This document shows, piece after piece, positions 40,877 through 45,424 of a stretch of 64,000 nucleotides of DNA (the first letter of the stretch is position 1; each line of letters opens with the position of its first letter). The stretch spans positions 16,285,213 to 16,349,212 of the forward strand of contig NC_092574.1 in assembly GCF_037975245.1 (NCBI RefSeq). The letters are read 5' to 3'. The stretch is from Apostichopus japonicus. Taxonomy: Eukaryota > Echinodermata > Holothuroidea > Aspidochirotida > Stichopodidae. The notes beneath the pieces are model-generated. The model was not told where the DNA came from. It saw nothing but the letters and a program-made list of their open reading frames with translations, and did no database searches. The position numbers were made by a program, and so were the translations under genes.

Positions 40877-42649
40877 TTATTTATTATTTTGCACATAGCT
40901 TTGAAGGGTGTGAAGAGTCACGCACAAAGAAACGTCTCATGCCGGCAATCTGACCTAGTTTGTAGGTGTAACAGAAGTGTTAGACACCACTTTCGATCCC
41001 CCAAAATACACACACAGACACTATTGTACAGTCAGTACATACAGCTGCCGTCAATACCCACAGCACAGTGTATAAACGATACAGCGATGAACATCTCAGG
41101 TCCAGCTAAAGATAACAAGGTATCAAGTTTCATTACTGTTTGCATTTTGTAGCGACACGAACAAATCGTCACTTGCAAGCAACAGAAAGTTAACTTTTTC
41201 AGATGGCCACACGCAGTTTGGGGCGAGTCTTCAATGCCTTTAAAGTAACCACCCCTCCCATACAACATTCTCGACCTCATCACTCATGATAAGCAGCTGA
41301 ATGAGCCCCCTCCTATAAACAGAGCCTATACATGTTAAGATAATATTTCCAGTAAAGAAACGGATTATTTTCGTTCTACATTGTTGTCTTTGAAGTTAAA
41401 ACCAGTGAACTCTATAACCATAACGACTAAAAAAAAGTTGTTTTTCTTGACCGTGAACTTATGCCCTTCAAAACCAATTTCAAGACGTTTAAAACTCAAT
41501 ATATCAAGTAAAAACTATATATCATGCGCAACTCAGTCTGCCACGGTTAACCCTGATTATAAACAATGCGATGAGGTCGGGAAGGGCAAGCGACACTGTC
41601 ACGGTTGGATCAGGGAGTTGTTATGTTCCATAACAACTCCTTGGTCGGATCTGTTTTTACCTCCATGGTCGGATGGGCTGTATACACTACGTTTAAGCAG
41701 GGAGATGTTCACAACAACTCTCTGGTTTAAGACGATCCATAAACTAATATATATCATGTGAACATTATTTGAAGGGGGCGTGGGGTTTTCCCCAGAATGC
41801 GAGGTCGGGGAAACAATGCGGAAAAGAATTGATTTGCTCGTATACCAAAGTTACCATTTTTGCAAATTTTCATAACTGGCTCATCTATTTATACCTGACA
41901 GATATACAATTCTTCGTCTTGCAAGACGAAGAAATTCTAACACACGCGAGGTGCAGTTACTTAACCCTGTAGTAAAAATAGCAATAAATTACTGAACATA
42001 TACTGTAGTATATATAATAATGTATGATCGTCCCTCACACTCCCTTTCCCATACCGGTATACCCCGGTCTCGACCCACCTTTCTTTCATAAAGTCACGTG
42101 CCTGGTGGTGTAAAAGTCATATAATGCCACACATAGACTTCAGACAAAATAATTTACGATTTTATAAACGAACAAAGTTCGATGCAGCTGATATTATAAT
42201 GACATCCAATCGTCCAATTAAAACTTACGAAAGTTAACTCGAGTAGAAATACGAATTTGCATTTAAATACAAGTCGGCATCACGATGAGTCTCATACATT
42301 CTCTACACGTGAATAGGTTGAAACCAAAATACTGCGATTTGCAATTTTTCCTTCGAGTATTACCCATACTTGTTTTATGTACATTATTACTAGACAGACC
42401 ACAGAGGTGGGAGGAAGACTTTTCTAGCACCTGCTAGTGATACACCAAGGGTTGCAATAAATCCTGTTTACACCCATGACATGCTGACGGGAAAAACCCC
42501 GCAGCTGTCCGAAGAAAAGCTATATACGTATCACGATAAAGAACAGAAAGCATGTCACAAAAAGACAAAACGTGAAAATGAAAACCCGTACCTGTAAAAC
42601 TGATGAGGAAGATCAATAAAACAGCAGTTCTCAAACGTCTTTCCTTCAT
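757..42649 (-). CDS. SVEP1-like: SVEP1/polydom-like secreted HYR/sushi protein (5' part; continues beyond left edge)
   Basis: Thirty-two coding exons on the minus strand join through GT-AG introns with matching phases (6052 bases, about 2017 residues). Order: signal peptide; microexon; HYR-CCP2; HYR-CCP5; HYR-CCP3; HYR-CCP3; HYR-CCP2; HYR-HYR-CCP; basic linker; two GCC2/GCC3 modules. The HYR-HYR-CCP-linker-GCC segment is the layout known from polydom/SVEP1, a large extracellular-matrix adhesion protein. All sixteen CCPs have six cysteines. No VWA domain precedes the first HYR, unlike vertebrate SVEP1, so this may be a paralogue or a lineage-specific form. Almost all module borders are phase 1, typical of exon shuffling. 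EGF, pentraxin and C-terminal parts would lie left of base 757. Introns in which I see nothing beyond unique AT-rich DNA: 919-1993, 4592-6064 (apart from a hairpin near 5400), 11306-11730, 18533-18817, 21689-22111, 22319-23018, 27357-27705, 30884-31246, 31424-32050. Confidence 0.85.
1994..2266. repeat. Direct duplication of a 110-120 bp segment
   Basis: A segment starting ACATTTCCAGAAAACTCAG and ending GATGATCAAATGTAA occurs at about 1997-2112 and again at about 2159-2266 with few changes, separated by 46 bp. Intronic. Confidence 0.85.
2372..2533 (-). CDS. Exon 31: GCC2/GCC3 (ephrin-receptor-like) module 1
   Basis: Fifty-four codons, phase 1 to 1: CSPGSYYDDVEVSCLLCP, GQYQDSEGQMHCKQCPEG, NEGGQEVTEC. 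This is the CxxG-Y....C..CP.G.YQ pattern of polydom's ephrin-receptor-like repeats. Confidence 0.87.
2757..3452. repeat. Short-unit minisatellite split by a solo LTR
   Basis: Imperfect units of ACTAACAGCAGACAACGAAA type occupy 2757-2845 and resume at 3298-3452. The LTR-like block at 2846-3297 interrupts them. Confidence 0.75.
2846..3297. mobile_element. Probable solo LTR (452 bp, TG...CA, 5-bp target duplication)
   Basis: The block begins TGTTATGTCA and ends GACGCGACA, is flanked on both sides by CACAC, and interrupts a minisatellite. It has a TATA-like TATAAAT near 3184. A 5-bp duplication fits Gypsy- or BEL-type retrotransposons; the family is not identified and no internal genes remain. 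Confidence 0.7.
3666..4066. mobile_element. hAT-like nonautonomous element, copy 1 (401 bp)
   Basis: Terminal inverted repeats CAGGGTTGTCCAACCT and AGGTTGGACAACCCTG enclose a GC-rich interior (CGGCCCGCGGGCCAC). It is flanked by a perfect 8-bp target duplication, CTCTAATC. CARNG-type ends and 8-bp duplications define hAT elements. No transposase frame, so a MITE; a sister copy lies in RRP8 intron 3. Confidence 0.92.
4486..4591 (-). CDS. Exon 30: acidic linker leading into GCC2/GCC3 region
   Basis: Reads VPDLDLDVPEDPLSYDFPAP then CEPGSLVNWETLSC. Phase 0 to 1, matching the phase-0 end of exon 29. The CxPG...C pattern opens the cysteine modules. Confidence 0.8.
5383..5490 (+). repeat. Hairpin plus A/T-rich tail, possible retroelement 3' end
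   Basis: GGGAGTCTCCTA...TAAGTCTT pairs with AAGACTT...TAGGAGACTTCC in a near-perfect stem, followed by ATTGGCGATAAAACAAATAA. The layout resembles the 3' tail of some non-LTR elements, but there is no coding sequence to confirm it. Confidence 0.3.
6065..6666 (-). CDS. Exon 29: basic linker after the HYR-HYR-CCP module
   Basis: A 602-base exon, by far the longest, phase 1 to 0. It starts LRKHASRFNLPSQLQYFSG, continues with a four-cysteine stretch around GDCNDPDTQ, DVCEGWQEC and VTCGAS, then a charged helical region and an acidic end (DLPEEDLDQALYEDTAYD). Two dibasic clusters, GRRRRSPLE and RREKRSLL, fit furin-type sites. This is the SVEP1 segment between the CCP and the cysteine modules; the first in-frame ATG lies inside it, so the true exon starts well upstream of that ATG. 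Confidence 0.82.
6936..7121 (-). CDS. Exon 28: sushi/CCP domain 16
   Basis: Reads RSCSPLKAPRNGALVC, YCNQQCSDAFDVPPG, CGASGFWSSPRVLDCV. Six cysteines, 62 codons, phase 1 to 1. Last CCP before the linker. Confidence 0.86.
7445..7650. repeat. Tandem duplication, 2 x 103 bp
   Basis: AAAGTATTCAGCAATGACC starts at 7445 and again at 7548, and the 103-bp units differ at only a few bases. It sits in the intron just downstream of exon 27. The near identity indicates a recent event. Confidence 0.92.
7716..7964 (-). CDS. Exon 27: HYR domain 7 (single exon)
   Basis: Reads NNLFPEVDYCPEDIEVEATG, VTWDDPVFSEPSGDNGALL, HNILCGATNSNNGKTVECRF. Four cysteines, 83 codons, phase 1 to 1. Directly after HYR 6, so HYR-HYR-CCP mirrors the vertebrate SVEP1 layout. 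Confidence 0.88.
8402..10074. repeat. Purine-rich minisatellite, unit about 117-121 bp, about 13 units
   Basis: GGCAAGGATGGGAACGAGAG recurs about every 120 bp. The plus strand is strongly purine-biased, apart from ATTATTATATAATCAGA; edge units are degenerate and a looser relative extends back to about 8200. The pre-mRNA of the SVEP1-like gene would carry the pyrimidine-rich strand. Plus-strand frames of the type SGIELGGGGKEEE come from the array and are not genes. Confidence 0.92.
10083..10334 (-). CDS. Exon 26: HYR domain 6 (single exon)
   Basis: Reads DRVNPIIEVCPGNQYANL, VYFDTPSARDNSGEPLDV, YEFYDAANNTASCSFQVFV. Eighty-four codons, phase 1 to 1. Its donor lies only about 8 bp from the end of the purine-rich tandem array. 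Confidence 0.88.
10555..10770 (+). repeat. Dispersed 'TTTGACC...GTTATCGTGT' repeat, copy
   Basis: Runs from TTTGACCCTGTGACCTC through GAGTTATCGTGTCTATGAG to a CACATACACAC tail. The same family occurs at about 25240-25580 and 26917-27140, and as a tandem array at 38999-39625. Confidence 0.7.
11090..11305 (-). CDS. Exon 25: sushi/CCP domain 15
   Basis: No ATG lies in frame, but from CTCTCTCTAG to GTAAAG the minus strand reads SSCPVISRDIIPAGGG, SCRFFCRNGYTLEGF, SCQSDGTWDVDLS and FKCK. Six cysteines, 72 codons, phase 1 to 1. Confidence 0.85.
11731..11925 (-). CDS. Exon 24: sushi/CCP domain 14
   Basis: Reads CQQLNPPVFGVFEGPC, CTVACISGYQLEGPNRASC, LYWQRDGHPVCK. Six cysteines, 65 codons, phase 1 to 1. 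Confidence 0.87.
12150..12389 (-). CDS. Exon 23: HYR domain 5 (single exon)
   Basis: Reads DYEAPHFTKCPLDFPVYASR, VEWEVEAVDNSGEEIVPVC, TRCSARDSAGNIAYCLFWFR. Four cysteines rather than the usual two. Two donors (GTAAGA and GTAAGT) lie 7 bp apart; only the second keeps phase 1. Confidence 0.9.
12868..13315 (-). repeat. SINE-like dispersed repeat, copy 1
   Basis: Starts near GATGAACACCGGCTTAT and shares ordered blocks (phrases such as TTCCCAATTCATAAAC and ATATGTCAAGATAATCTGG) with the segment at 34745-35095. The tRNA-like head is degraded in this copy. It lies between exons 22 and 23. Confidence 0.55.
13860..14060 (-). CDS. Exon 22: sushi/CCP domain 13
   Basis: Reads EKQCPSLELPSFIRERPENC, CHLSCRDPGYRIDPP, GQWSQDTTDVGCLG. 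Six cysteines, 67 codons, phase 1 to 1. Confidence 0.87.
14165..14347 (-). CDS. Exon 21: sushi/CCP domain 12
   Basis: Reads PVQCPALLNKPQAIKSGC, CLWACPYGYQGSGASVSTC, GSWSADDFECLG. Six cysteines, 61 codons, phase 1 to 1. Only 104 bp of intron separates it from exon 22. Confidence 0.88.
14753..14935 (-). CDS. Exon 20: sushi/CCP domain 11
   Basis: Reads VHRCSSLQAPARGSLDC, CTFQCNNGYELDGPETVSC, PTWDGVPPRC. Six cysteines, 61 codons, phase 1 to 1. Confidence 0.88.
15165..16535. repeat. 126-bp minisatellite (about 11 units, 252-bp higher-order period)
   Basis: The motif GCCAGAACTGTATTC recurs at 126-bp steps from 15228 to 16488. Adjacent units differ (CTCAAAAT versus CACAAAAT), giving a 252-bp super-period. 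On the minus strand the CAC form is open and the CTC form has TGA, so 60-residue frames repeat; I read these as a by-product of the array. It fills the intron between exons 19 and 20. Confidence 0.9.
16681..17328. repeat. 72-bp tandem array built from the exon 19 / donor boundary (9 units)
   Basis: Exactly nine 72-bp units. Unit 9 holds the real end of exon 19 and its donor; each unit carries on the minus strand about 30 nt of exon-like sequence followed by about 40 nt of intron. Units 1, 3, 5, 7 and 9 keep CTAG|GTATG or CTAG|GTACG; units 2, 4, 6 and 8 read CTAGATA and have lost the GT. Units 3/5 and 4/6 are near-identical pairs, so a 144-bp higher-order repeat is present. Reading past the first donor meets TGA within two codons. 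Confidence 0.92.
17303..17418 (-). CDS. Exon 19: HYR domain 4, C-terminal half
   Basis: No ATG lies in this frame; recognised because the minus strand reads KQSGHASGERFGEGSHVIRF then TAVDDAGNQARCDILVTVL, a full HYR end, from acceptor ATAATAG to donor GTATGTG. Phase 2 to 1 closes exon 18 exactly. Its last 26 bases (17303-17328) are unit 9 of the 72-bp array that continues into the intron. Confidence 0.82.
17622..17868. mobile_element. MITE-like repeat of about 245 bp, copy 1
   Basis: From GTAGTCTGTATAGGCCCC to GGCCACTACAGCATACCTT. A second copy at 52194-52436 has the same ends and interior order. Ends are partly inverted (AAGGTA...GGCCC against GGGCC...TACCTT). Lies between exons 18 and 19. 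Confidence 0.6.
17977..18118 (-). CDS. Exon 18: HYR domain 4, N-terminal half
   Basis: Reads DEQAPRFRDACPRYLQVYAG, then VNYDVPEATDNAGADQVVVE. 142 bases, phase 1 to 2, the same length and phases as exon 3. Confidence 0.87.
18338..18532 (-). CDS. Exon 17: sushi/CCP domain 10
   Basis: Reads AVQCPANFQLVNGLVSPDAC, ICQFTCDDGFRQTGP, GTWSNPRNVVCTG. Six cysteines, 65 codons, phase 1 to 1. Confidence 0.88.
18818..19006 (-). CDS. Exon 16: sushi/CCP domain 9
   Basis: Reads NTCNVPVIHDGYISGC, CQFVCNVGFKSSEG, CKADGSWTGSDLICG. Six cysteines, 63 codons, phase 1 to 1; donor GTAAGC. Confidence 0.88.
19135..19515 (+). repeat. Diverged tRNA-derived SINE
   Basis: Shares block order with the SINE at 28587-28968: a GTGGTCAATGGCTAAGG head, the TTGGGCAAGGCA core, GGGAAGTCCCCAGGGG and GTAGGTGTGAC. 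Much more diverged, so older. Confidence 0.65.
19829..20053 (-). CDS. Exon 15: sushi/CCP domain 8
   Basis: Seventy-five codons, phase 1 to 1: VTRCPPVGTPQHGQSE, ICRYTCDEGYHLSGG, LGYWDQEPTECE. Six cysteines. Its C-terminal YWDxExTxCE resembles exon 9 more than its neighbours do. Confidence 0.88.
20626..20794 (-). CDS. Exon 14: HYR domain 3, C-terminal half
   Basis: Starts VSDVSPPVDIRLLSINSV and ends with the HYR signature YIASDQLGNEDFCTVELTVR. Phase 0 to 1. Preferred over its two upstream copies because only this one runs through the whole HYR end without a stop. Confidence 0.85.
20846..20951 (-). pseudogene. Decayed or alternative copy of the 5' part of exon 14 (copy A)
   Basis: On the minus strand TTTTCTTCAG precedes an open frame starting VSDESLPVVLRLVSIHSV, which matches the exon 14 start at about two thirds of positions. 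The frame stays open for some 37 codons but diverges before the HYR signature and then meets a stop. The boundary itself reads CAG|GTAAGT, so it is acceptor and donor at once. Confidence 0.6.
21057..21114 (-). pseudogene. Decayed copy of the 5' part of exon 14 (copy B)
   Basis: TTCCTTTAG precedes GTGTCCGGTGTGAGG..., reading VSGVRTPAYRVINQQISA then a stop. It has the same acceptor-plus-VSxV start as exon 14 and copy A but is more diverged. I read it as a relic of tandem exon duplication. Confidence 0.4.
21588..21688 (-). CDS. Exon 13: HYR domain 3, N-terminal half
   Basis: Reads DVTAPVIDCPDPITEFAEP through FPWEPLQ, phase 1 to 0. The next intron (793 bp) holds two decayed copies of the start of exon 14. 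Confidence 0.82.
22112..22318 (-). CDS. Exon 12: sushi/CCP domain 7
   Basis: Reads PVQCVPYDAPEHGLIQGC, VCSGACEDGYNPFG and GIWDGIPLSCE. Six cysteines, 69 codons, phase 1 to 1. The acceptor after AACTAG keeps the usual VQC start; a second AG 8 bp further in would remove the frame match. It is the last of five CCPs in the second block. Confidence 0.83.
23019..23222 (-). CDS. Exon 11: sushi/CCP domain 6
   Basis: Reads CPFQKIPFGSTCLLGCNHGY, SEVTCQTNDDGTSIWEG, VTVCD. Six cysteines, 68 codons, phase 1 to 1; donor GTAAGT. Confidence 0.88.
24264..24322 (-). pseudogene. Truncated relic of sushi exon 9
   Basis: The minus strand reads GCCCTGCTCTAATGGCGCCG and continues parallel to the start of exon 9 (CPALMAPE-GGF), with a 1-base insertion that breaks the frame, and stops resembling it after about 59 bp. 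It sits in the intron after exon 10, so it is a partial duplicate placed two introns downstream. Confidence 0.75.
24437..24631 (-). CDS. Exon 10: sushi/CCP domain 5
   Basis: Reads PATCPSLYIPAHARI, CEYECEEGHILVGPESLTC and GRWSGSFPRC. Six cysteines, 65 codons, phase 1 to 1; donor GTTAGT. Confidence 0.88.
25240..25574 (+). repeat. Dispersed 'TTTGACC' repeat, left part, split by a hAT-like insertion
   Basis: Two or more degenerate units (CTTATTAATATTCTTGAGAT; CTCACTATTCTTCATGAGAC). The last unit is interrupted by the element at 25583-26908 and resumes at 26909. Confidence 0.65.
25583..26908. mobile_element. hAT-like element, about 1.3 kb, in a dispersed repeat
   Basis: Begins TAGTTCAACCAATTATGC and ends CGATTAGG...GTTTGAACACTA, flanked by a perfect 8-bp target duplication CATGAGAC. 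Ends of TAGTG type plus an 8-bp duplication fit the hAT superfamily. No long transposase frame remains. Contains a T-run at 25817-25834. Confidence 0.85.
26909..27140 (+). repeat. Dispersed 'TTTGACC' repeat, right part
   Basis: Resumes with CATGAGACGAGCACCAATAT after the hAT insertion, contains a small CAGTATGTACTCAGTAC duplication, and ends in a CACATACACACACACCC tail and TTCGGGCAAGG, as at 10555-10770. Confidence 0.65.
27156..27356 (-). CDS. Exon 9: sushi/CCP domain 4
   Basis: Begins AVQCPALMAPEHGGF and ends GYWDGEETTCE. Six cysteines, 67 codons, phase 1 to 1. Its first third has a decayed duplicate at 24264-24322. It lies beside a dispersed repeat interrupted by a hAT-like insertion. Confidence 0.88.
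27706..27897 (-). CDS. Exon 8: sushi/CCP domain 3
   Basis: Reads VIQCDGLYGS, CPTGFSFGSTCTIQCAAGS, TTLTCERHGD, RWNATRPVCT, with six cysteines in 64 codons, phase 1 to 1. No ATG lies in this frame; it is recognised from the CCP pattern and the CAG/GTATGA borders. Confidence 0.85.
28261..28509 (-). CDS. Exon 7: HYR domain 2 (single exon)
   Basis: Eighty-three codons in one phase-1 exon. It carries the full HYR signature: LQCPTSVVVYADAGETSA, VTWDEPTASDNSGATVPVV and VHYSATDETGNEANCQFS. Unlike HYR 1, 3 and 4 it is not split by an intron. Confidence 0.92.
28587..28968 (+). repeat. tRNA-derived SINE (about 380 bp)
   Basis: The head resembles a tRNA with an A box (TGGTCAAGTGG, 28595-28605) and a B box (GGTTCGAGTCC, 28640-28650). 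The body has the block TTGTGTCCCTTGGGCAAGG, which resembles central blocks of deuterostome SINEs. I call it a SINE rather than a tRNA gene because no cloverleaf can be completed and a diverged relative exists at 19135. Confidence 0.82.
30243..30338 (-). repeat. tRNA-like SINE head
   Basis: On the minus strand GTGGCCGAGTGGATAAAGC is an A-box-like start and GGTTTGATATCC a B-box-like motif about 40 nt later. It resembles a tRNA-derived SINE promoter; the body is not clear. Confidence 0.5.
30698..30883 (-). CDS. Exon 6: sushi/CCP domain 2
   Basis: A symmetric 62-codon phase-1 exon. It shows IPYGSVSC, CVYDCIEGYSIAPG and TTWSGAQPTC, with six cysteines. It closes the first HYR-CCP-CCP block. Confidence 0.88.
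31247..31423 (-). CDS. Exon 5: sushi/CCP domain 1
   Basis: A symmetric 59-codon phase-1 exon. It has six cysteines, the NHG turn, the C-x-PGYDLVGS core and the late Trp in GEWSGT before the last cysteine. This is the six-cysteine CCP form also seen in selectins. Confidence 0.88.
32051..32190 (-). CDS. Exon 4: HYR domain 1, C-terminal half
   Basis: Residues about 76-123. It ends with the HYR signature ISYSAKDKAGNI, a cysteine and a beta-strand FFIHVR before the GTGCTT donor. A second AG lies 14 bp upstream of the chosen acceptor; the chosen one keeps the frame (TKWLGTGSGEPGDYF). Confidence 0.8.
32426..32567 (-). CDS. Exon 3: HYR domain 1, N-terminal half
   Basis: Residues about 29-76. It contains the opening HYR motif IKCPKNKYVIAN and a strand VRVRWDKKLD. 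The 142-base exon runs phase 1 to phase 2. Exon 18, the first half of HYR 4, has the same length and phases, which points to block duplication. Confidence 0.8.
32980..34310. mobile_element. TIR element of about 1.33 kb, hAT-like
   Basis: CAGGGGCGTATCCAGG at the left end pairs with CCTGGATACGCCCCTG at the right end, a perfect 16-bp inverted repeat. Flanks share AACAA, but the full target duplication is not clean. The interior is G/C-run rich with no transposase frame. Sits in the intron between exons 2 and 3. Confidence 0.85.
34745..35095 (-). repeat. tRNA-derived SINE, copy 2 of the 12868 family
   Basis: On the minus strand GGTTCAGCGGTAAGAGTGT (A-box-like) is followed by GGTTCCAGGATC (B-box-like). 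The body then parallels the repeat at 12868-13315, ending at AAGCCGGTGTTCATC. Confidence 0.6.
35351..35377 (-). CDS. Exon 2: 27-bp microexon encoding DGCRRRRGP
   Basis: TTTACAG precedes and GTAAGT follows a 27-base exon that keeps phase 1 to phase 1, so it can be skipped without frameshift. It adds one cysteine and four consecutive arginines just after the signal peptide, a possible furin-type propeptide site. It is the only in-phase exon I see in the 10 kb between exons 1 and 3. Confidence 0.6.
36175..37624. mobile_element. Foldback element: two arms of about 490 bp in inverted orientation
   Basis: Left arm 36175-36664 and right arm 37138-37624 are inverted copies around a loop of about 473 bp. 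Outer ends read ATGGTGACTTCGAAGTTCGG and its inverse; inner ends read CGAACTTCGCAATACTGAC and its inverse. Each arm is itself bounded by GAAGTTCGGACAC-type ends, so this may be two copies of one MITE inserted head-to-head. It lies in intron 1. Small frames in the arms (LRHFIDKYVSNFLHTGHFGE) occur in both copies but look incidental. Confidence 0.88.
38388..38456. repeat. Interstitial telomere-like (CCCTAA)n tract
   Basis: About 60 bp of imperfect CCCTAA repeats (GTAACCCTAACCCTAAACAT and on). Flanked by a direct repeat GCAACTGCGCATG (38372 and 38508), with TTCTTACGACTAGTCGTAAC-like sequences further out (about 38290 and 38531), which suggests the tract lies within a mobile unit. Confidence 0.7.
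38999..39625 (+). repeat. Tandem array of about 140-bp units with TGACCTTTGACC motifs
   Basis: About four units, each TTTTCACAATTTGACCCCTG, GTGACCCCAAATGACC, AATAGGCTTCTTTTAC, GAGATATCGTGTTTAC, ending in a CACACATACGCC tail. Two units keep TGACCTTTGACCT (39034-39046, 39461-39473). Same family as the copies at 10555, 25240 and 26909. Confidence 0.85.
40818..40871. repeat. (AT)n microsatellite
   Basis: An uninterrupted run of alternating A and T of about 50 bp. Frames reading IYIYIY across it are not genes. Confidence 0.95.
40902..41243 (-). repeat. Inverted duplicate segment, copy 1 (intron 1)
   Basis: Its reverse complement matches 47127-47487 through long shared blocks, for example AAAAAGTTAACTTTCTGTTG and TCGTGTCGCTACAAAATGCA. 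The two copies face each other across exon 1 and the promoter of the SVEP1-like gene. No coding function recognised. Confidence 0.85.
42592..42649 (-). CDS. Exon 1: start codon and signal peptide
   Basis: The ATG opens a frame reading MKERRLRTAVLLIFLISFTG: a basic n-region (KERRLR), a hydrophobic core (AVLLIFLISF) and a short polar end, a classic secretory signal. The exon ends CAG|GTACGG after 19 codons plus one base (phase 1). A 7.2-kb intron follows. Confidence 0.75.
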
Positions 42650-42775
42650 TTTATGTAAATCAGCTCGGCGTTAATATTCTAGTAATCCACTCGAAAATCT
42701 GAGCAGACCATCTCCGTCGCTTTCTTGACACTGATTCAACAAGTTTGATAATGTACCAGATAGAGGTGACATTTG

Positions 42776-42783
42776 TTTATATA
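42776..42783 (-). promoter_or_regulatory. Candidate TATA box of the SVEP1-like gene
   Basis: The minus strand reads CTATATAAAC here, a good TATA match 127 bp upstream of the start codon at 42649. A start site about 30 bp downstream (near 42750) would leave a 5' leader of about 100 nt. No transcript data support it; this is a motif-and-spacing inference. Confidence 0.4.
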
Positions 42784-43531
42784 GAACGTTGTAACGAGTA
42801 CAAGTCATGTGGACTATTCCATTCTTCTTATGGGAATATTTGTTAGAGATCTTTGACCACGACGTGCATGGTAGTATGGTTGAATGGTGATGTACTTGGG
42901 CGATATAGGTGCGGTTTGCTTTAAAGGGGAAGCATGTAACACTACTTGGTACCGTTAAACCTATATATAGCTGGTAAACCTAAAAAAAAAAATCATCCTG
43001 ATCCTTGGCATTTTTCTATATGTAACTTAAAAGTTGGGAAGTCTTCCACCACCTTTGTGTTCTGTCTGTGATAATGTGCTCAATAATAATGTACATAAAA
43101 AATATCGGTAATATTCGAAGGAAAATGGTCTAAGTTTATTCGTTTCAGTTTTTGATGATCTTGTTACATTTTAGTTCTCACATTCAAAATGATTAAATTG
43201 CATTTACACCTGTGTGTTTTTATAACAATAACATATGAAAGAGGGCTTCGGGGACTGAGATTATCCTCTGCTATTCGAGTTACCCTCCTCAAAATAAAGT
43301 TGAAATAAATAATCGGGCTATTCGTCAGAACAACGAAACGGAACTAATGGTAAAAGTTGTACTTGTGACGGTGGAGGGAGAGGTGGGGAAAGGCGTGCAT
43401 TGACATCATTGATTGCTACAGGAACTATAAGATGAAGCAGAACTTATGATAAAAGTTATTGGAAAGTACCCCACAAGCGGCAACTAACACTATAGTTCCG
43501 AGATAGGACCTCAGTCTCGTGTGATCACAGC

Positions 43532-43786
43532 CAGGGCGGATCTCGGGAATGTGGGGTGAACCCCTCCCGGCCCCTCCTCACAAAAAAAGAAAGAAAACCT
43601 AAAGTAGTTAGTATTATCTCACTGAGATTGCGTGCCTCGACTTAATTATAGACCTAATTTGTTGACTTAATATGTCCCAGAATGCACCACTTCACGTTTA
43701 CAAATAACATTCTACATGGGAGTATATATAGGCGTCAACGACCCTGGTCACACTCCATACGTTTAAAAACTCCTGCATCCGCCCCT
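43532..43786. mobile_element. Short hAT-like MITE (about 255 bp)
   Basis: CAGGGCGGATCTCGGGA at the left resembles the inverse of the right end GCATCCGCCCCTG. Interior is C/A rich. No clean target duplication; called by its ends and likeness to the 32980 element. Confidence 0.5.
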
Positions 43787-45424
43787 GATAGTCACTATAT
43801 ACATATCCCTATAGCACAATGTTTTTTTTATTTTTTGTTTTACATATCGGTGTATCGGTAATGATTGCCCTCTGAAAACTGGACTTTATATAGATGTATA
43901 CGCACCGCACCCTTTTAACAAGTTACGTGGAAGTGTTGCTGTTACGTCGAAGTCTGTCACGGCTTTGACAAACTCTTGCGAACTGCGGTGAATTTCACAC
44001 TTTATATGAACCCAGTTCTAACCTGGAGTCTCTTCTAACTCCATGGTTCAATGTTGTAATTGCTGACGTCATTCTTGGAAGCATACCAGTTCGGTATACT
44101 TCCGTGTGGTATACTTCCGTTTATGCTGCGACTTCCGTGAATTGAGAAAGAGAGTAAGGTGGAATTGGAAACTGGACTATATATAGCATGGATATCAGTC
44201 TTGTATATTAAATTACGTACAAAAAGTGCACACCTATATTGCCTATTGGGAGTCAGGGTGATGTGTCCATCACATGAATCAACTTGACCAAGGAAGTGAG
44301 CGTGTGTGTAAACCCTTAGTGTTGTTAAGACCCTAGTAAATGTACAGCCTAGTGTACCTTTCTTTTTCAGAAACCTATTTTCCCGCATCTATTTGCTGCC
44401 TAGAGAACGCCCGCGGCAACGCTTTAGGTTGATACTAGTTTGTATCGGACAGATCCTCGGGCATGTGAAATACAGTGCAGGGCAAGCACATTCGTGGTAG
44501 GCATGCAGTAACGGACTCTAGGGCATGTACAGTTTGCGCGCGAGAAAAAGAGTATTACAAACGACTTGGCCAAGACTAGTATACCCTCGGCAAGAGGGGC
44601 GAGGAGGGAGGGGAGAACAGGGAGCACGCCCCCACCCCACCCCTTAACACACCATAAGCTCCCCTCGTGTTAATAAACAGTACACCTTTAAAGCTTTCCA
44701 TGTTCATAATCGAAAGTTCCATTTTGTTACTTAAAAGTGTCTTTTTGTGCAAGAAATGAAATAAGATAATATCTAATATAAGTTTGCCTTTTGTTGAAAT
44801 AAAAAATGTGAAATAACGCAATGGAATTTGTGGTAACGAATGGCATAGAGGATCCATTCGTCGAAATGTTTGGATATAACTTTGTAGTTTGTTCCCCCCC
44901 CCCCCCCCTTCATCGCCGCCCTTTAGAGATTCAACCCTCTTCCATTGTCCCTAATGTTAACTCACGTGGGAGGTCAATTACTTTCGTTATAAGTATTACT
45001 TAACCTTTTGATTTTCTCACCAGGTTGACATTCAGCTATCTACTTACATGTCATCGGTTTTGCCCTCAAATATACTAGAAATTCACGTTATGGTCACCCA
45101 TGATTACATTTCAGACAACATTTCACTACCATTCTGAACGTATATCCTCTGTAAACCGAGACTTTTTAATTGTCGGTTTTAACAATTCTAAATGTCTGTA
45201 AAATGAGCTGTCGTTCTGAATATGCAGAATCAGAAGCTCATAGAAGGTTCTTTATAAACTGATATCAGATTTTCTAGCATTATAACATTTGGGAACACTG
45301 TACTGATGACCTGTGGTCGTTTGATGCAGAAGGCGCCGATTTCCTCTTGACGGTCACGAAATGTGCAGTCCCGTCCGAGGTGCCAAATGCGCAGATTGTT
45401 TTAATGCCCCTACACTAGCGTCCG

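Noticed and set aside
32568-42591. Missing VWA-domain exons
   Set aside because: I looked for VWA-like frames between exons 1 and 3 and found none; only the microexon fits. A computed profile search would settle it.
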